Shown: positions 1-11,200 of the stretch, one piece after another
How positions within the stretch are numbered: the stretch's first letter is position 1
Layout: each line of letters opens with the position of its first letter
Origin: Ignavibacteriales bacterium
GTDB taxonomy: Bacteria; Bacteroidota; Ignavibacteria; UBA10030
DNA: 64,000 bases
Assembly (NCBI GenBank): GCA_026390595.1
Contig: JAPLFQ010000020.1
Span: 1-64,000 of the forward strand
Direction of reading: 5' to 3'
Notes under the pieces: generated by a model
Told to the model about the DNA's origin: nothing
Databases searched by the model: none
What the model saw: the letters and a program-made list of their open reading frames with translations, nothing else
Position numbers and translations under genes: made by a program

Positions 1-2280
1 CTTGGCGGCGGACCCGGAGACTGTCAGGGTCCAGTCGGTGTTGACATGCACAGTCTGCGCAGCGCCAGTGTAGTTGACAGTGTTACCTGAAGCAGTTGCA
101 GTAAGAGTGGTAATAATTGAAGTTCCGCCCAGGTTGAGAATACCGGTTGCACCTTGTGTCAGCGCTCCAGCACCCGCAAGCGCTGTGCCGACGGTCAAGG
201 TGCCGTTGTTCGTGTACGTGCCACTGGCTGTGACGCTCGGTATGGAAATAGCGTTCGTTCCGCTGATGGTTTGTGTCGTTCCTGAAAAAGTATGCACACC
301 CGTGCTGGCGGTGTACGTTCCGTTGTTCGTGAGACTTCCGGCAACACCCACGACTGCAGCGCCAGACTCCGTCAACGTACCGCCAGAGTTGATGACGACA
401 TCCGAACCAAATGCGAGCGTGGCGGCAAAACTGTTTTCTGTCAAAGTGCCGCCGCTACTGATCGTGACTGCCCCAGTGAAGGTCTTTGTTCCAGTGGCAG
501 ATGACAATGTGAGTGTGCCGGCAACCGTTGTAGCTCCTGAAACTGTAAGAGTAAATCCTCCCACGGTCAGTGTGGCACCCGAAAGGATACCGAGATTATT
601 ACATACTGCGTTTGCCCCAATCGTTGGTTGATTAGCTGTTGAGGGAATTGAAACATTTGTCGAAGCATCAGGAACTGAGCCGGAACTCCAGTTGGTAGCG
701 GTGGCCCAAACGGTGTTGGTCGCTCCGGTCCAGGTAGCCGAAATTGAGGATGAGCCGACAGTCAGTTGACCAGAATTAGGCGCAAAATAAGTTGTGTTAA
801 TGTTTGTAGCACCCGAACCTGTTCCTCCCCACGTGCCAGCAACCTGACCGGTGCCTCCGAGGGTCAAGGCAGAAGAGGTTTGACTGTTAGGATTAGGGCC
901 CAGATCAGCAATAGCTGTTCCAGTGATTGACAGATTATTGCTTATCGTCGTTGATGCAGCAAATGTCTTTGTACCACTTCCTGAAAGGATGAGATCATAA
1001 TAGGTATAGGTTTCAATGGCCTGACTTCCGTTGTAATAGTCAACTGTGAATCCACTCGGGATTGTCGGGGCAAATGAGTAGTTGCCTCCCCAGGTTGTGG
1101 CCCCGACTTTCAGTGTCCCCGCGGTCAGGGTTGAAGAAGTGGTAGCTGTAAGCAAAAAGGAACCGGGATCGAGGGTACCAGCGGTCATGGTGAAGGCGGT
1201 GGCAGTGACGGCGCCGCCGAGCGTTGCTGTGCCGGTGGCCTTGTTGATGGTGAGATTACTATACGTGACGCCTTTGACGGTTTGCGCACCAGTTCCGTTG
1301 AAGTTAACCGTGTTCCCTCCCGCGTTCGCTGTGAGGGTTGTAATCGCCGAACTACCTCCGAGGTTCAATGTGCCGGTCCCGGCATTCGTCAGTCCGCCTG
1401 TGCCCGTCAATGCGGTCCCTACCGTAAGCGTGCCGTTGTTCGTCAACGTAATCGTCGTGACGGTAATACTCGGGATCGAGAATGTCCCGTTCAGTGCCTG
1501 AGCATTCGTGGTAAATGTGTACGCACCCGTGCCGGCAGTGAAGGTGCCGGTAGCATCGTTTGTCAGTCCCCCCTGTAACTCGATTGGTGAATTCCCGGAG
1601 TTGTTCCATGTGCCGCCTGCAGAGACACTTACAAGTCCGACAAATTGTTTAGCACCTGCAGCAGAGGATATCGTCAGCATGCCGCTTGCCCCTGCACCGA
1701 CTGTTGTCGTTCCTGTCACCGTCAGGGCAAAGCCTGCCGCTGTGAACGTGGTTCCATTGCCAACTGAAAGGTTGCCTGAAACCATCAATGCAGCGACTGT
1801 CGTTGTTGTCGCTGTCCCGCTTAATGTCAGGTTCCCGCCGATTGTCGCGGTGCCCGCCTGCAGTGTCTTCGCCCCGCTGCCGCTCAAGGCGAGGTGATGG
1901 TAATCGTTGTTATGGACGATCTGGGCCGCACCTGTGTAATTGACCGTGTTCCCGACCGCGCCCGCGACCAGCGCCGTGATAGCGGAAGTCCCACCGACGT
2001 TCAGAGTCCCCGTCGCATCGTTGGTTATTTGGCCTGCTCCCGAAAGTGCAGTTGCACATGTCAGTGTTCCACTATTAGTATAGTCACCTGTGAATGCCGC
2101 TGATGGAATCACTATGGCAGTTGACCCACTTAACGTCTTCGCACCACCGCTGAAGGTATGCACACCCGTGCTGGCGGTGAACGTAGTGCCGTTGTTCGTG
2201 AAATTGCCTGCGATACTAAAAGCCGCAATACCGGTTTCATTCCAGACACCACCGGCATTCATCGTAACATCGCCTGTGAA
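1..2280 (-). CDS. 3' continuation of the giant secreted repeat protein (other frame, runs off left edge)
   Basis: I read this stretch codon by codon on the minus strand in the frame whose codon tops are multiples of three. It has no stop over 760 codons and is still open at base 1. It encodes the same repeat language as the upstream ORF, for example units of the form LNVGGTSAITAL followed by GNTVNYTGAAQ, and a TNxVWATATNWSSGSVP module near 690-720. It has no start codon of its own and begins exactly where the upstream frame goes out of register (about 2281), so it is the missing C-terminal part of that gene and not a separate gene. The protein end, where a type IX sorting domain or other anchor would be expected, lies outside the window. 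The open frame is certain; its being the continuation is very likely. Confidence 0.85.
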
Positions 2281-5200
2281 CCTTTGCACCTGTACCCGCC
2301 AGTGTGAATGTCCCGGTAATTGATGTGGTTCCCGTGACACCCAATGTGAAGGTCGCGCCAGTTGCGAACGTCGTTCCACTGCCGATATTGAGATTGCCAC
2401 TGACAGTTAAATTGGCTCCGGTGGTTGCCGTAGCAGATCCGATTAGAGCTAGATTTCCAGCAATCGTTGTGATTGCGCCGAAGGTTTCTGCACCGCCAGT
2501 CAAGGAGAGGTGATGATAAGGAGTCACCTTCAACGTTTGGCCGGTCCCGGTATAGTTGACGGTATTGCCGACCGCATTCGCTGTCAGCGCTGTGATGGCG
2601 GACGTCCCACCGATGTTCAGTGTACCTGTTCCGGCATTCGTCAGTGCGCCAGTGCCTGCCAACGCAGTCCCTACCGTGAGTGCCCCGTTGTTCGTCAGTG
2701 TGATCGCCGTGACAGTAACATTCGGGATCGAGAACGTGCCATTCAATGCCTGGGCGTTGGTGGCAAACGTATACACACCCGTACCGGCGCTGAACGACCC
2801 GTTGTTCGTGATACCACCTCCGAGCGTGACGGGCGAATTCGCCGCTGTGTTGGTCCACGCGCCGGGGGCATTGATCGTCACCAGCCCTGTGAAGGTCTTC
2901 GTCCCTGTGACTGAATTTATGGCAATCGTCCCGGTTACACCGGTCGCCCCGCTGACAGTCAACCCGGTTGTGAATGCATTCAGCGTCAAGGTGCCGGACG
3001 TCACTGTAAGTGTGCCCACAGTTGTCGTCCCAGTGCCGGTCATGGTAGCACCATTCGCGGCATCATCCAGTATCAGGGTGCCGAAAGTGCTTGTGCCTCC
3101 CGATACGGCATGCGCACCACCACCACCCGCCAACGTGATGTTACCCGCTCCTGAGTGCGTGCCGCTATTTGTAACATTACCATTTACCGTAATTGTATTT
3201 CCGCCATCGGCAAAAACACCTGCATTGATGGTAAGATTGCCGGCAACGGTAAATGCAGAAGCCGCTGTTTTTGTGCTGGCACCTGATAAGGTAAGATGGC
3301 CATACCCTGCGCTGCTTCCCGCAGCCACCGTCATGGCACTTGTAGAATTGTAAACGACGGTGGACGTGGCAGGCAACGTGATATTGGCAGCAGGATAAAG
3401 AGTCGGGAACGTTTCTGTATTCGCAGCTCCTGCACCTATCTGAAGCGTCGCTCCTCCGGCGACATTCAGGGTTCCCGTTCCGTTACCCGTGATCTGGAAT
3501 CCGCCATCGGCGAAAGTGCCCGCATTAATGGTAAGATTACCGGCAACGGTAATCGCGGCAGCCGCTGTTTTTGTGCTCGCGCCTGATAACGTGAGATTCC
3601 CATAAGTTGAAGGACCCGCACCTGCAACGCTTCCCGCCACCGTCATGGCACTGGTAGAATTATAGATAACCGTGGAGGCAGCAGCTAACGTGGTATTGGC
3701 AGTAATAAAGAGTGTTGGGAACGTTTCTGCATTCGCAACTCCTGCACCAATCTGAAGCGTTGCTCCAGCGGCGACAGTCAGGGTTCCTGTTCCATTCCCT
3801 GTGATCTGGAATCCGCCATCCGCAAGCGTCCCGTTCAGAACAGACAAGTTGTTGCTGATCGTTGTTGCGGCCCCAAGCGTCCCTGCTTGTCCCAACTTGT
3901 CTATGGTGAGGTTGGAATAGGTAGTTCCCTTTATCGTTTGTGCTCCCGTTGTGCTGTTGTAGTACACCGCGTTTCCGGCCGCGGTTGCTGTGAGCGTGGT
4001 GATCGCAGGCACGGGAGCGGCGCTGATATTCAGGGTGCTCGTTGCAGTAGCGTTGGTAAGACTCGTGATCGTGCCGGAGCTGGCGAGGTTGATGATGCCG
4101 CTGGCGTTGTTCGTGATGCCAGTTAACGCACCCGACCCGTTGAGATTGAGCGTGCCAGTGTTGGTGAAGTTGGCGAGCACGGTGGAAATCGCTCCAGCGC
4201 CCGTGATGGTCGCTGTTCCTGAATTAGTCAGCGTGGTAATTGAGGAAGTCCCGCCAATGTTCAGTATGCCAGTTCCGGCATTCGTCAGTCCGCCCGTGCC
4301 GGCACTGAACGTCCCATTGTTCGTGATACCACCTGCGAACGTGACAGGCGAATTTGCCGCTGTGTTCGTCCACGCGCCGAGCGGATTGATTGTCACCAGC
4401 CCTGTGAAGGTTTTCGTGCCCGTGATTGAATTGATATTGATCGTCCCGGTTACACCGGTGGCCCCGCTGACAGTCAACCCGGTAGTGAATGCATTCAACG
4501 TCAAGATGCCGGACGTTACTGTAAGTGTGCCCACCGTTGTTGTCCCGGTGCCGGTCATGGTAGCACCATTCGCGGCATCATCCAGTATCAGGGTACCAAA
4601 AGTGCTCGTTCCTCCCGATACGGCATGCGCACTGCCGCCGCCTGTCAAGGTGATGTTACCCGCTCCTGAGTGTGTGCCGTTGTTTGTAACATTACCATTG
4701 ACCGTAATCGTATTTCCGCCGTCGGCCAAGATCTCACCGGCGGTTGCTATGGTAAGATTGCCAGCGACCGTAATCGCACTTGTCAGAGTCTTTGTTCCTG
4801 TGGCTCCCGTTATTGTTAAATGACCATAGGTCGAAGGACCTGCACCTGCCACGCTGCCTGCCACGTTCTGTGGATTGGTGATCGTACTGTAATTTACGGT
4901 TGAGGTCGCATTTAACGTAATGTGGGCTGTAGTAAAGAGTGTAGGGAACGAGGTTATGGTTGCAGTCCCTGCACCGATCTGAAGGGTTGCTCCCGCTGCG
5001 ACACTCAAAGTTCCTGCCACGTTGCCTGTGATCTGGAATCCACCGTCGGCAAGCGTGCCGTTCAGCAGAGACAAGTCGCCACTGATTGTTGTTGCAGCCC
5101 CAAGCGTCCCTATTTGTCCCAACTTGTCTATTGTGAGGTTGGAATAGGTAGTTCCCTTTATTGTCTGTGCCCCTGTCGTGCTATTGTATTTTACGGTATT

Positions 5201-8200
5201 GCCGGCAGCAGTTGCCGTGAGCGTGGTGATCGCAGGCACGGGAGAGGCGCTGATGTTGAGCGCACTCGTCGCAGTTGCGTTGATAAAACTGGTAATTGTA
5301 CCAGAGCTGGCAAGGTTTACTATTCCGCTGGCGTTGTTCGTAATGCCGGCAATGGTGCCTGACCCGTTGAGATTCAGCGTGCCGGTGTTGGTGAAGTTGG
5401 CGGGCACGGTGGAAATCGCTCCAGCGCCGGTGATGGTCGCTGTTCCTGAATTAGTCAGCGTGGTAATTGAGGAAGTCCCGCCAATGTTCAGTGTACCGGC
5501 GTTTGTCAAGCTGCCGCCTCCAGCAAGAGCAGTGCCGACAGTCAATGTCCCGTTGTTCGTGTACGTGCCGCTGACTGTGATGCTCGGTATGGAAACAGCT
5601 GTCGTCCCACTGATGGTCTTCGTTGCTCCCGATAACGTGTGCACACCTGTGCTGGCGGTGTATGTTCCGTTGTTCGTGAGACTCCCGGCAATGCCAACGA
5701 CTGCAGCACCGGACTCCGTCAATGTGCCACCGGCGTTGACTGTAACATCCGAACCAAACGATAGCGTCGCGGCCGCAGTCTCTGTGAGGGCGCCGCCGCT
5801 ATTGATCGTCACCGCACCTGTGAATGTCTTGGTCCCCGTCGCTGAAGATATTGCCAGCGATCCGCTTGTTCCTGCGCCAACTGTCGTCGTCCCAGACACA
5901 GTCAGTGCAAATCCAGCCGCAGTGAACGTGGTGCCGTCTCCAACATTGAGATTGCCGCTGACGGTGAGATTGGCCCCGGTGGTCGCTGTAGCAGAACCGC
6001 TCAAACTCAGGTTCCCGCCAATCGTTGTGATTGCGCCGAAGGTTTCTGCACCGCCAGTCAAGGAGAGGTGATGATAAGCGGTCACCTTCAACGTTTGGCC
6101 GGTCCCGGAATAGTTGACGGTATTGCCGACCGCAGTTGCTGTCAGCGTTGTGATGGCGGACGTCCCACCGATGTTCAGTGTGCCCGTTGCAGCGTTGGTC
6201 AGTGTGCCTGACCCCGACAGTGAAGTCACCACGGTCAGCGTACCACTATTGGTCAGCGTTGCGCCGGAATTGACAGTAATGTTTTTGCTGTCAGCGGTTA
6301 CACCATTGCCTATGGCCGGTTGATTACCTCCGCTCGGTATTACAACACTTGATGAAGATGTCGGTACTCCTGCAGACCAGTTAGCTCCGGTGCTCCAGTC
6401 TGTTGAAGTACCCCCCAGCCATGAATCCAGTTGGCCGGCGACATCCAAAATGCCCGTTGTCGGAGCAAAGTAGACATCATTTTGATTGGCTGCGGTGGAA
6501 GAAGTGCTTCCCCAAGTTCCACCAACTTGGCCAGCCCCACCAAGCGTTAGCGCTGTTGCTGTGGAAGTGAATGCGCCCAAATCAGCTACCGCCCCGCTGA
6601 CTGACAGAGTCCCAAGAATACTGGTTGCAGCCGCAAACGTCTTCGTTCCGCTTCCGGAAAGTGTCAGGTTGGAGAATGAAGCACCATTCAACGACGGTAC
6701 TGTCTGCCCGCCACTTCCATTGAACGTGATCGTGCTGCCCGTCAGCACAAAGTCACCTGAGGTGAAGGACGCAGAGTTTGTGAGCGTACCGGCAACGCCG
6801 ACCGCTCCGGCGATCGTGACACTGTTGGTGGTTCTTGCACCGGAAATAGCAAGATTGTAATAATCGGCCGATGCGATCGTCTGCGCACCGGTTCCATTGT
6901 AGTTGACCTGATTGCCACTTGCGCTTGCAATGAGCGTCGTGATACCGGAGGTCCCTCCGATACTCAGCGTACCCGTCGCACCGTTGGTCAGCGTGCCTGC
7001 TCCCGAAAGTGCAGTTGCACATGTTAATGTTCCACTGTTCGTATAGGTGCCCGTGAATGTCGCTGATGGAATCACAGTGGCCGTTGTCCCGCTTAACGTC
7101 TTCGATGCACCGCTAAAGGTATGCACACCGGTGCTGGTAGTGAAGGTCGTTGCATTGTTTGTGAAGCTACCGGCAAACGATGGAGTCACAGCCGCTTGTT
7201 CATTCCACACGCCATTCAGCAGCACATCACCAGTGAACGTCTTCCCGGGGTTGGTGGCCGAGGTGAAGATCAGTGATCCGCCCGCATCAACAGTGGTCGT
7301 TGATCCAACAGAGAGAGTGAATGCGCCAGTACTCAAACTCGTGCCTGACTGAACAAGCAAAGCACCCGTCACTGCCAGGTTGGCTCCGGTAGTCGCCGCT
7401 GCAGTACCGCTTAAAGCCAGGTTTCCACCAATCGTGGTGATTGCTCCAAAGGTTTCTGCTCCGCCGCTCAAAGTGAGATGATGATAAGCCGTCACTTTCA
7501 GTGTCTGGCCAGTGCCAGTGTAGTTGACGAGGTTTCCGACGGCGGTTGACGTCATGGTGGTGATACCGGAGGTTCCGCCGAGATTGAGCGTACCGGTCGC
7601 AGCATTTGTCAATCCGCCTGTGCCCGAGAGGGCAGTCCCAACTGTGAGGGTCCCATTGTTTGTCACCGTGATCGTCGTGACAGTGACACTCGGAATCGTG
7701 AATACCCCGTTCAGCACCTGAGCATTCGTGGTAAACGTGTGTACTCCTGCTCCGGCAGTGAATGTACCGGCGGCGTTCTTTGTTATCCCGCCCCGAAATT
7801 CGATTGGCGAATCACCGGAATTGTCCCACGTGCCGCCGGCCGAAACACTGACAAGTCCTGTAAACCGCTTGGCACCCGTGGCAGAGGAAATCGTCAGGTT
7901 TCCGCTCGTGCCTGCGCCAACAGTCGATGTTCCCGTCACAGTCAGTGCAAAGCCAGCCGCAGTGAACGTGGTCCCATTCCCGATCGAAAGATTGCCTGTA
8001 ATCGTCAGACCAACGACCGTTGTTGTTGACACTGTTCCCGTTAGCGTGAGATTGCCGCCGATAGTGGTCGTGCCCGTTTGCAGGGTCTTGATTCCAGAGC
8101 CAGACAGGGTCAGGTGACCGGCGTAGTTTTCGCTTGATACCGCCTGAGCTGCGCCGTTATACTCAATGGTACTCGTGGCACCAAAAGTATGTGTGGTATA

Positions 8201-11200
8201 GTTGCCCGGCATGGTATTTGTTCCGCCGATCCGCAGCGTGGCGAGGTTGGAAACGGTCAGCGTTCCACCGGGTGCAGTGCGATCGGCGATGAATGTCCCA
8301 ATATCGAATACGCCAGTTGAAACACTGAGATTGCCAACAACCGACACATTGGCCGTAAGCGTGAGGACATCGGTAGCCGCGGTCTTCGAAGCAATCAGAT
8401 TATTGAACGTAAGAGTGCCGGAGTTGACAATGATCGAAGCATTCCCAGCACCGCTAAAAGTGACCGTCGACGTGTTGGCGTTGAACGTCCCGCCATTGTT
8501 CGTCCAGTCACCACCCACATTGACATTCGTTCCCGCCGAGAAAGTACCTGCCGTCAGCGTCACAGATCCCGTCACGTTCAAGGTTGCAGGCGGCGTGAAA
8601 TCGCCCTGAGTCTCTGTGAGCGCGCCACTGACAGTGATCGTCGTCGTGCTGCCACCGGCACTCAGCAGCGTCGCTGCCGTTTTGTTAATGGTCAGGTTAA
8701 AGAATGTCTGCGCCGCCGCCGTTCCGTTGACTGCCTGTGCTCCTGTTCCGTTGAAATTGATTGTGCCCGCTCCTGCAGTGAACGTGCCACCGTTGTTCGT
8801 CCAGTTGCCGGCGACGTTGTGCGTGAATGCACCGCTGGTGAAAGTAGTCCCCACCCCGAGGATGACATTGCCACCAATCGTCAGTCCAACAAGGCCGGTA
8901 GCCGTGGCTGTCCCTGCAAACGTCAGGTTTCCGCTGATAGTCGTGATTCCTGCGTTCAGGGTCTTCACGCCGCTGCCGGAGAAGGTCAAATGCCAGTAGT
9001 CATTGACGTGAACGGTTTGCGCCACTCCGGTGTAGTTCACGGTATTGCCCACAGCGGTTGCCGTTAGTGTTGTGATGGCGGAGGCGGCGCCGATGTTCAG
9101 TGTGCCCGTCGCAGCATTCGTCAGCTCACCCAAACCGCTTAGGGCAGTGGTAGCCGTGACGGTGCCGTTGTTGGTCAAGGTGCCATCAACCGTAAGCAAG
9201 GTTGCGACCGTCAAAGTGTTCGAGTTCGCAATCGTTCCGGAGATGCTGACGCTTGGGATGGCGCTGGCGGTGGTGCCGCTGATGACTTTGGATGCACCGC
9301 TGAAGGTATGCACGCCCGTGCTGGCGGTGAAGGTCGTTGCATTGTTCGTGAAGTTTCCGGCAATACCAAAAGCCGCAACGCCAGTTTCATTCCAAACGCC
9401 ACCAGGATTAATAGTGACATCGCCTGTGAACGTCTTTGCACCAGTACCTGCAAGTGTAAATGTTCCCGTAACTGATGTCGTTCCTGTGACCCCCAATGTG
9501 AAGGTTGCGCCGGTAGCGAACGTCGTGCCACTCCCAATGCTGAGATTGCCGCTGATAGACAAGCCGACGACCGTTGTCGCCGATGCGGTTCCGCTCAGCG
9601 TCAGGTTGCCGCCGACGGTCGTCATGCCCGCCTGCAACGTCTTCACACCACTACCTGAAAGCGTGAGAATATCATAATTATTGCTATGCACCGTCTGCGC
9701 AGCGCCGGTGTAGTTCACGGTATTGCCCACAGCGGCAGCCGACAGTGTCGTGATGGCGGAGGTCCCACCGATATTTAACGTGCCCGTTGCAGCATTCGTC
9801 AGTCCACCCACACCACTCAATGCTGTGGTGGCCGTAACGGTGCCGTTGTTGGTCAGGGTGCCACCAACAGTAAGCAAGGTTGCGACCGTCAGAGTGTTCG
9901 AGTTCGCAATCGTTCCGGAGACGCTGACGCTTGGGATGATGCTGGCAGTAGTGCCGCTGATAACTTTGGCTGTGCCGCTGAACGTGTGCGCTCCCGTGCT
10001 CGCTGTCCACGTCGTAGCGTTGTTGGTGAAATTGCCGGCGAACGTTGGAGTGATAGCCGCTTGTTCATTCCAAACGCCGTTCACCAACACATCACCAGTG
10101 AAAGTTTTTCCGGGGTTTGTGGCCGAGGTGAAGATCAGCGATCCGCCTGCATCGACAGTGGTAGTTGATGTGACGGAGAAGGTAAATGCACCGATAGATA
10201 AACTCGCGCCAGTGTGTATGGCAACACTGCCTGTAACTGCCAGGTTGGCTCCAGTTGTAGCTGTAGCAGTACCGCTCAAGTCCACGTAACCGCCGATCGT
10301 GGTAACTACCATGCCCGTAGTACTGGCCGAACCGCTCATCGTGAAGTTACCGGCCACAGTCGTTATGCCCGTCATGGTCTTTGCCAGGCTTCCGCTTAAG
10401 CTAAGATGATGATAGGCGTTATTGTGAACGGTTTGCGCAGCGCCGGTGTAGTTGACCGTGTTGCCCACAGCGGAAGCAGTCAGCGTCGTGATAGCGGACG
10501 TCCCACCGATGTTCAGTGTGCCCGTTGCGGCGTTGGTCAGTGTGCCTGTCCCCGACAGTGCAGCCACCACAGTCAGCGTGCCATTATTTGTCAGCGTTGC
10601 GCCGGAATTAACAGTGATGTTTTTGCTGTCAGCAGTTACACCATTACCTATGGCCGGTTGATTACCTCCGCTCGGTATCACGACACTTGATGAAGATGTC
10701 GGTACTCCTACAGACCAGTTAGATGCGGAACTCCAATCTGTTGAAGTACCCCCCAACCACGTATCGAGTTCGCCGGAGACATCCACAATGCCGGTTGTTG
10801 CCGCAAAGTAGACATCATTTGGATTGGCTGCGCTGGAAGAAGTGCTTCCCCAAGTTCCACCAACTTGGCCAGCCCCACCAAGCGTTAGCGCTGTTGCTGT
10901 GGAAGTGAAGGTGCCCAGATCTGCTACCACCCCCGCACTGATTGACAGAGTCCCAAGAATACTCGTTGCAGCCGCAAAGGTCTTCGTTCCGCTTCCGGAA
11001 AGTGTCAGGTTGGAGAATGAAGAACCATTCAACGACGGCACTGTCTGCCCACCACTTCCATTGAACGTGATGGTGCTGCCCGTCAGCACATAGTTGCCCG
11101 AGGTGAAGCTTGCGGAGTTTGTGAGCGTACCGGCAACGCCGAGCGCTCCCGCGATCGTGACGCTGTTGGTAGTCCGCGCACCGGCGATACCAAGGTTGGA

